This document shows, piece by piece, positions 30,663-35,892 of a DNA stretch of 35,892 nucleotides. A model generated the notes under the pieces. That model saw only the letters and a list, made by a program, of their open reading frames with translations, was not told the origin of the DNA and made no database searches. Position 1 is the stretch's first letter; every line of letters starts with the position of its first letter. A program made the position numbers and the translations under genes. This DNA comes from Oligoflexales bacterium (lineage in GTDB: Bacteria > Myxococcota_A > UBA9042 > DTJE01). Location of the stretch: contig DUVQ01000053.1 in assembly GCA_012840965.1 (NCBI GenBank), positions 1-35,892 on the forward strand, given 5' to 3'.

Positions 30663-32068
30663 GATTCCCTCGGAGCAGCGTAGGGCGCGTCTATGTCGTC
30701 TTGGTCACTTGCGGCCGTGTCGTCTTGGTCATCCGCGGTTGTTTTTTGTGCAAATCCACAATTCAAGGCAGCCGAAAGTTTCAAAGCCGCTCGCTCTATG
30801 TTGCCGGAGATCTTGTCGACCCAGCTTGCCAAAAACGCATGCAATAGAAGAACCGGAATCGCCACAATCAATCCGAGTTCAGTAGTGACCAGCGCCTCGG
30901 AAATACCCCCCGACAGAAGCTTGGGATTTCCAGTACCGTGGGTTGTGATCACGTCGAAAGTCGCGATCATGCCTGTGACGGTACCCAAAAGTCCAAGCAG
31001 CGGAGCCACTGCAGCGATGACGTTTAGAAGCTGCAAAAAGCGCTCCAGTCTGTTTTGCTGCGCCAGCAGGGTTTCATTAACCAAGCTTTCGTAGTCTTTG
31101 CGACAAATGCCTCGGTTCTTTAGCGCCACCTCCATCACTCTGGAAGCGCAGTTTGACTTTCCTTCGCAGGCCTTTTCAGCGTCGGTCACGTGTCCAGCTG
31201 TCACGTAGTCCAAGACCTTTTGGATCAGTTTATCCGTTCCAAAGCCAAGCCTTGTCAAGGTAAACACTCGTTCGATGAAGATCAACACCGCCAGCAAACC
31301 AAGCCCGATGATAGGCCAGACAATGATGCCGCCACTTTTCAGGTGTTCCAAAACGGTCTTTTCCCGGTCGTCAACGTCCATTCCCGCCAGTCGATCAATC
31401 AGAAAGACTGGAGTGACCTCTAAAAATCTGCCTTCATCAAAGATAGGGGCCAGAGTTTCTGGGGGGATGGCATGCACGACCCTAAACGAATCCGTACCTG
31501 CCAACGCCAGCAGGCCACTTTCAGGTCCGGATGCAAAAGCCGCCATCGGCCCCAACATTAGGATCTTGCCTTTGGCTTCAAGGCCGCTTTTCATGAAATA
31601 GCTGCCATCTCGCGTCGAGATACTGGCCCTAGCTTCAAGCAGGCTCTTTGCAGCCGTGAAGACTCTTGGTATCAGTTCCAGCGGATCCTGGTCGACATCG
31701 AATGGTTCCTCCCCAGCCTTCAAAAGCGTGGTGCTTGCCTGATCGATGGCCGAATCAAACTGGTCACGTTTTGACAACCCGGATTCCTGCAGGTCTTCCA
31801 AGCGAGCCAAGTCACTTTCTGCCTTATCGCTTTCCAGGCGCAGCTGCATCAGACGGTCGCCCAAAAACAGGATCTGGCCTCGACGCGAATCTATATCCTT
31901 GCGGTTTTGCTCTCGAATGTGGTCCAGTTCCTTCAGCATTCGGTCGCGTTCAGCCTCAAGCTCTGCAAGTTCGGCCGCGTACACGGCATCAAGGTCGGCC
32001 CCAAAAGCAGGTTTTGTCGCAGCCAAAAACACCAGCATGATTGGAATTATTAATCTAGGCGTTTTCAT
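30659..32068 (-). CDS. TtpC-like long ExbB/TolQ protein with periplasmic coiled coil
   Basis: 469 residues. A cleavable signal peptide (LIIPIMLVFLAATKPAFGA) is followed by a coiled coil (about 28-100, EAERDRMLKELDHIREQN) and a periplasmic domain to about 245. The MotA/TolQ/ExbB unit then has membrane segments at about 253-275, 348-370 and 395-420 (VAPLLGLLGTVTGMIATFD, GGISEALVTTELGLIVAIP). This is the layout of TtpC, the extra component of Vibrio-type TonB2 systems. The C-terminal tail is acidic. Two Cys (ACEGKSNC) lie in the loop between membrane segments. Overlaps of 4 bases with both neighbours point to strict coupling. Confidence 0.85.
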   Translation of the reverse strand: MKTPRLIIPIMLVFLAATKPAFGADLDAVYAAELAELEAERDRMLKELDHIREQNRKDIDSRRGQILFLGDRLMQLRLESDKAESDLARLEDLQESGLSKRDQFDSAIDQASTTLLKAGEEPFDVDQDPLELIPRVFTAAKSLLEARASISTRDGSYFMKSGLEAKGKILMLGPMAAFASGPESGLLALAGTDSFRVVHAIPPETLAPIFDEGRFLEVTPVFLIDRLAGMDVDDREKTVLEHLKSGGIIVWPIIGLGLLAVLIFIERVFTLTRLGFGTDKLIQKVLDYVTAGHVTDAEKACEGKSNCASRVMEVALKNRGICRKDYESLVNETLLAQQNRLERFLQLLNVIAAVAPLLGLLGTVTGMIATFDVITTHGTGNPKLLSGGISEALVTTELGLIVAIPVLLLHAFLASWVDKISGNIERAALKLSAALNCGFAQKTTADDQDDTAASDQDDIDAPYAAPRES

Positions 32069-32841
32069 CGTGCGCTACCTCCCGGAATCTCAAGCCTTAT
32101 CGGGAGGTTGAATCTGCCCTGTCTGACTTGGCGCCTCAGTGAATCGAATAGAGCGTCGATCCCATCGGTTGCCTCTTTGTTGGTTACCTGCTCAAACGCC
32201 CACAGGCCTTCCTTTTTGGTGGTCGTCCCGTATCGCCCGTCTTCAGTGCGATAAAACATCAGCATCATCCCGACCCTGACAACGTCAGCTAGGATGTTTA
32301 CACCTTCGATTTCAATTACTTGGCGATATTGTCCAGTCTCGCTTGAAAGCTTTAACTCATCCTCGACGAATTGCCACAGCCTTGAAGCGATCGTCAGCGC
32401 GTCGGCTGTGTTGCCTGTCAGGCTGGCTTGCAAATGGTCAAGCTCGCCAAGCCTTTCCTCCAGGCGAAACGGAAGCCCCGCCAAGACCGTCTCACGAATC
32501 AACTGAATCGCCGCCAGCACCGGCGTTTTCAGCTCCTCAACCGCCTGTTTCGCAGCGCTGTCTGCGTCTCGTTTTTCAGTAATCATGCGTTCAAGGGTCT
32601 TTAGCCGGATTTTTTCTTTTTGAATCAGTAGTTCCAGCTCTTCTGTCTGCGATATCAGCGATTGAACCTCGTTGAGTCCGGTCTCACGTTCGGTCTGGAT
32701 TCTGGATTCAAGCCTTCCGATCTCACCTCGCAGATCGGCCAGCTTTTGAGCTCGTTGTTTGAACTGGTTTTCCTGTGCGGTCGCCAACGAGCCTACCGCA
32801 GTCAGGACCACCAAAATAGTTAAGAACTTGCCTTTGTTCAT
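32065..32841 (-). CDS. DUF3450 periplasmic coiled-coil protein
   Basis: 258 residues. A signal peptide (FLTILVVLTAVGSLATA) is followed by a long coiled coil (about 27-95: LADLRGEIGRLESRIQTERE) and a globular DUF3450 domain (DALTIASRLWQFVEDELKL, IEIEGVNILADVVRVGMMLM, YRTEDGRYG, WAFEQV). DUF3450 proteins occur as the first gene of TtpC-type TonB clusters and probably act in the periplasm with the coiled coil of TtpC. The gene starts 27 bases after the receptor stop and overlaps the next gene by 4 bases. Confidence 0.85.
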   Translation of the reverse strand: MNKGKFLTILVVLTAVGSLATAQENQFKQRAQKLADLRGEIGRLESRIQTERETGLNEVQSLISQTEELELLIQKEKIRLKTLERMITEKRDADSAAKQAVEELKTPVLAAIQLIRETVLAGLPFRLEERLGELDHLQASLTGNTADALTIASRLWQFVEDELKLSSETGQYRQVIEIEGVNILADVVRVGMMLMFYRTEDGRYGTTTKKEGLWAFEQVTNKEATDGIDALFDSLRRQVRQGRFNLPIRLEIPGGSAR

Positions 32842-32868
32842 AGGCTGGCTCCCAGTGTGTTGACCAAC

Positions 32869-35247
32869 TTAGATTCCAAACTTGATACCGCCGAAAATCG
32901 CCCTTGGCATGCGCGGTCCATAAACATAACCAGCGTCGCGATCCATGCCCTGATCCATGTCTTTCTGGAATGAGTTCAAGATGTTGTACACAACTACAAA
33001 CGGCTTGATATAGGCGCCATTGTTGAACTCGGCCTTGTACCCAACGCTGATATCCCAGTCAAAGAACCAGGGAGTCCTTTCTAAACGATCTTCCGCAATA
33101 TATCCAGCATAGTGAGGTGCCCACATCGGGCCAGTGATATCAAGTGCCGTGCGCAGTTCAAGCCCCTTGTAAGGTGTTGCCGTAAAGGTGACGGAACCGT
33201 ACACCTCAGGTGTTCTAAAAATGTGCTTGGTACCAAAGTCCGGGTCTTCTTCAGAGTTGTATGAGCGTTCCCACGTCCAGGCTGTTCCGATCTCAAGGAT
33301 GTTTCTCATCTTGAACGAGACCTCGGCCTCGATCCCGCCAACTATTGTTCGGCCACGGTTGATTCGATCAAACTCCATTATGCCTTCGGTGTCGGGATTG
33401 TCGTTTTGGTGCAAGGCAAATGCGTCATCGATCATGGTGAAGAAACCGTTGACCGAGCCTCTAAATCTCCATGCGTTGTTGATCGGGGTAACGAATTCCA
33501 ACTGCTGTGAAACCGAGTAGGATTTTTCCGCCTCAAGATTCGCGGGGTTGTTAATCCACTGTCCTTCGCCATTGATGATCGTGATGTGTAGGTCTTCATC
33601 AAAGATCTGAGGAGCCCTGAAACCGGTCGAGAAAGAAGTCCTCATCCTAAGCCATTCGGCGGGCTTGAACATCAGAGCCAGCCTAGGACTTGGGATCACT
33701 TGCTTTAACTCAGAGTGCTTGTCGATTCGAAGGCCAATTACCCACTCGCCCCATTTCGCGAATTCCCAGTTGTGCTGCACAAACGCGCCAATATCGGTGT
33801 AGGTCTCGTCCAGGGGTGGCATGACTTCTTGGTATCCTGGATACTGGTCCTTCAGCATGTCGGCGCTGAACTGTAACCCCGTTGTAATTATGTGTTTACC
33901 TTTGGCATCAAAGTTGAAGTTCATCAGGCCGTCGACTACGTGAACCGGGTTAGTGGTGTTTCCGTACGCCTTCAGCGCGGTCAGTTTTGAACCGTAGATT
34001 TCCAGGAATTCGTCCAGCATTTGCTGGTTCCAGTCGGCTATGGAATCAGGCACTTTAGGCAGCCTGACGCCTCCACCACTGCCGTAATATGAGTCTCGTT
34101 GGGTGTGAGCGATGCTGTAACCTATCTGGTAATCAAACAGGTCGTTTACCTTGTGTGTCCAGTTGATGTCTCCAGAGAAACGGTACATCTTGACTGCTTC
34201 TGCCACCCAGGCGTCGTGTTCAGGCAGCGCCATCTGGTCGCCGCCTCGTCGGTTTTCGTGAATTGCGTGAAACTTTCCTGACAGTTCTGCATCGCGCATT
34301 GGGTTAAAAAACGCCTCGGCCCCGGCGTTGACTCCTCTCAGGCGGCCAATGTCCGAAAATCCGTCCATGTCGTAGTCGTAGTCGCCACGAATGCGTCCCG
34401 ACCCAAACACGTGCAACCGCAGGTTCTTGGCCTTATTGACGACAGCTCCACTGGCCGAAAGCTTGGTGTCAAATCCTTCATCGCCGATGCCGTTAACGCC
34501 AATCCCCAATCCTCCTGCCTGGATGGACATATTCGCAAAGCTCTTGTTTGGGCGAGTCGTTATCACGTTTATGACGCCGCCTATCGCGTTTCCGCCATAC
34601 AGCGCAGAGCCTCCGCCCTTGACGATTTCAAGGCGGTCGATCATCTCTTCCGGAATCTGTTCCAGCAGATAGACACCAGCCATTGATGAAACTACAGGTC
34701 TGCCGTCGATCAGGATCTGGGTGTAGCGGCCTTCCAGTCCGTTCAGTCTGACCTGGTTGAAGCCGCAGTTCTGGCAGTTGTTTTCGACTCTTACGCCTGT
34801 TTCACTTTCAAGTGCGTCTGCCAGATTGAAGGCGTTTTTCTGTTCTAGTTCGGTGCGTCCGATTACTTCCGTCTTGACTGGCGTCGAGGATAGCCTCTTT
34901 GCAGTTCTAGTTCCTGTGACAACGGTGTCTTCGGATTCGTAGATCTGAAGGCCTCCGTCGGTATGTTCGACTTGGCCTTCGTCACTGGGGCCTTTTTCAC
35001 TGTGCACATCCTCACCGGTAGCCACAGAGTCTTTGTCTGAAGCCTCTTGGCTTTCTGCGGTTGAGGTTTTAGCCTCTTCAACGGCAGCAGGTGCGGCAGT
35101 TTCCGGGGTACTAGCTGAGGAATCATCTTCGATCAGCCCTTCCAGCAGGTCCGGGTCATGTCCTGCCTCTTGGGCGCTGACTGGCAGGGCGGTAAACAAA
35201 AACGCTGCTACGATGAGCAGCGGGCCACGTGTAACAAAGTTCTTCAT
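32869..35247 (-). CDS. TonB-dependent outer-membrane receptor
   Basis: 792 residues from ATG 35247, which has AAGGAG at good spacing and begins a proper signal peptide (MKNFVTRGPLLIVAAFLFTA, cut after VSA). The in-frame start at 35292 lies over the promoter and is rejected. A long acidic, low-complexity linker (about 28-105) leads to a TonB-box-like EDTVVTGTR, the plug (LNGLEGRYTQILIDGRPV, IPEEMIDRLEIVKGGGSALYGGNAIGGVINVITTRP) and a 22-strand barrel with RTSFSTGFRAPQIFDEDLH. The plug contains C158-QN-C161 at NNCQNCGFNQVRL, a CxxC seen in one branch of these receptors; it could bind metal or form a disulfide. The substrate is unknown, with a metal chelate the best guess. It heads the whole operon. 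Confidence 0.9.
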   Translation of the reverse strand: MKNFVTRGPLLIVAAFLFTALPVSAQEAGHDPDLLEGLIEDDSSASTPETAAPAAVEEAKTSTAESQEASDKDSVATGEDVHSEKGPSDEGQVEHTDGGLQIYESEDTVVTGTRTAKRLSSTPVKTEVIGRTELEQKNAFNLADALESETGVRVENNCQNCGFNQVRLNGLEGRYTQILIDGRPVVSSMAGVYLLEQIPEEMIDRLEIVKGGGSALYGGNAIGGVINVITTRPNKSFANMSIQAGGLGIGVNGIGDEGFDTKLSASGAVVNKAKNLRLHVFGSGRIRGDYDYDMDGFSDIGRLRGVNAGAEAFFNPMRDAELSGKFHAIHENRRGGDQMALPEHDAWVAEAVKMYRFSGDINWTHKVNDLFDYQIGYSIAHTQRDSYYGSGGGVRLPKVPDSIADWNQQMLDEFLEIYGSKLTALKAYGNTTNPVHVVDGLMNFNFDAKGKHIITTGLQFSADMLKDQYPGYQEVMPPLDETYTDIGAFVQHNWEFAKWGEWVIGLRIDKHSELKQVIPSPRLALMFKPAEWLRMRTSFSTGFRAPQIFDEDLHITIINGEGQWINNPANLEAEKSYSVSQQLEFVTPINNAWRFRGSVNGFFTMIDDAFALHQNDNPDTEGIMEFDRINRGRTIVGGIEAEVSFKMRNILEIGTAWTWERSYNSEEDPDFGTKHIFRTPEVYGSVTFTATPYKGLELRTALDITGPMWAPHYAGYIAEDRLERTPWFFDWDISVGYKAEFNNGAYIKPFVVVYNILNSFQKDMDQGMDRDAGYVYGPRMPRAIFGGIKFGI

Positions 35248-35287
35248 GTCTTCTCCTTCAGAAGAAATCCCAACGTGGCCAAGACTT

Positions 35288-35303
35288 GGCAATACTTGTG
35301 CCA
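35288..35303 (-). promoter_or_regulatory. Sigma-54 (-24/-12) promoter for the receptor operon
   Basis: Read on the minus strand, TGGCACAAGTATTGCC matches the sigma-54 consensus TGGCAC-N5-TTGC, with GG and GC exactly 10 bases apart. Transcription would start near 35277 and leave a leader of about 30 bases with AAGGAG before ATG 35247. The regulator gene at the operon's end encodes an intact sigma-54 activator. I found no unambiguous activator-binding dyad in 35304-35436, although TTTCGAAA (35402-35409) is a small palindrome there. Confidence 0.8.
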
Positions 35304-35436
35304 GATTGTTGTGCTTGAAATATGTCTATGAAAACAGGCGGTTATGTTCTAGCCAGCCCCAGCTACACTACCGCTAGGCTTTCATCTAAAGTAAATACCA
35401 CTTTCGAAATACGTAATTAAGGCCCGCTCAGAAGCA

Positions 35437-35892
35437 TCATCGGCTGATAGTTGCTAAGCGGATGGCCAAGGCGATGAACACCAACCCTGACAGGCGGTTT
35501 AACCAAACGCGGGCGCGTTTAGATTTAAGCATCCACGCGCTGATGCTGCCTGCGGCCAAGGCTACGGCGCCAAAAACGATGAGGGTTGAAAGGATGAAAA
35601 TCCCGCCCAACACAACCATTTGGGCGGCGATGGAGCCTCTTGATGGGTCTGTAAACTGAGGCAATAAGGCCAGGAAAAATATCGAAACTTTAGGATTGGT
35701 TATGTTCATTATGATGCCTCGCCTGTACAGCTTCCCGGCCGCAGGGGCATCTTGGTTAGCGCCGCCAACATCCTTGGCCCTAAACGCCAACCAGGCAAGG
35801 TAAAGCAAGTACGCGGCACCACAATACTTCAGGGCCATAAAGGCAAGGTCAGAGGCTTGGAAAATGGCGGCCACTCCAAAGGTCACGGCCAA
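35437..35892 (-). CDS. LysE/RhtB-family amino-acid exporter, cut by the window edge
   Basis: At least 151 residues, with the N-terminus lying beyond base 35892. The sequence fits the second half of a LysE/RhtB translocator: membrane helix LAFMALKYCGAAYLLYLAWL, then the family stretch RRGIIMNITNPKVSIFFLAL, LPQFTDPS, and two further helices (VVLGGIFILSTLIVFGAVAL and a C-terminal one ending LNRLSGLVFIALAIRLA). These proteins export amino acids such as lysine, threonine or homoserine. The gene ends about 134 bases before the sigma-54 promoter and looks unrelated to the TonB operon. Confidence 0.85.
   Translation of the reverse strand: MAVTFGVAAIFQASDLAFMALKYCGAAYLLYLAWLAFRAKDVGGANQDAPAAGKLYRRGIIMNITNPKVSIFFLALLPQFTDPSRGSIAAQMVVLGGIFILSTLIVFGAVALAAGSISAWMLKSKRARVWLNRLSGLVFIALAIRLATISR

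Noticed and set aside
1-35892. CRISPR arrays, tRNA or rRNA genes
   Set aside because: No regularly spaced repeats, no cloverleaf-like segments with a CCA-type end and no rRNA-like stretches were noticed on reading; only a dedicated scan could exclude a cryptic tRNA.

Overview
The window looks like a Gram-negative chromosome, probably from a delta-proteobacterial/Myxococcota- or Bradymonadota-like lineage. This rests on a complete TonB/ExbB/ExbD energy module with a TonB-dependent receptor, an NtrC-type two-component pair with a sigma-54 promoter, and a large lipoprotein with a long Asp-rich linker after the lipobox. The lineage is an inference from gene style; there is no rRNA or tRNA to anchor it.

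Bases 1 to about 21,800 form a dense, partly decayed defence island, nearly all on the + strand. In order it holds a Fic protein with an internal deletion, an Mrr-type restriction endonuclease, an orphan non-genic stretch, a pRiA4b ORF-3-like protein, a minus-strand AAA/DUF4143 ATPase behind an unusual cluster of palindromes, and a three-gene Shango-type system (TerB-domain protein, ATPase, Lhr-like helicase). The Shango ATPase gene carries a one-base frameshift in a G run. Next comes a block bracketed by two direct copies of a 167-168 bp, hairpin-rich repeat (10598-10764 and 14721-14888). Inside are a broken HTH gene, an AlbA_2/HATPase_c_4 protein, a ParA ATPase, and remnants that look like a DNA methylase 5' end, a RecQ-ComF/PRTase fusion and DprA. 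After the second copy come a TrlF/Ppl-like PHP-ATPase and a second AlbA_2/HATPase_c_4 protein. The island ends with a type II restriction-modification pair of the XhoI/PaeR7I family.

Bases 21,839 to 35,292 are a well-kept backbone region on the minus strand. An operon runs from a TonB-dependent receptor through DUF3450, TtpC-like ExbB, ExbB, ExbD, TonB and TPR proteins to a sensor histidine kinase and an NtrC-family regulator, mostly with 1-8 base overlaps. A textbook -24/-12 element lies just upstream of the receptor, so the regulator at the distal end probably drives its own operon. Cys/His clusters in the receptor, sensor and regulator hint at a metal or metal-complex signal. Downstream is a DUF4838 lipoprotein, and the right edge holds part of a LysE-family exporter.

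The points most worth following are the structured 167-bp repeat and the cassette it brackets, the pairing of AlbA_2/HATPase_c_4 proteins with two different P-loop partners, an in-frame fusion of a dprA remnant to the PHP-ATPase through the repeat, the frameshifted Shango ATPase, and the self-contained sigma-54 uptake operon.
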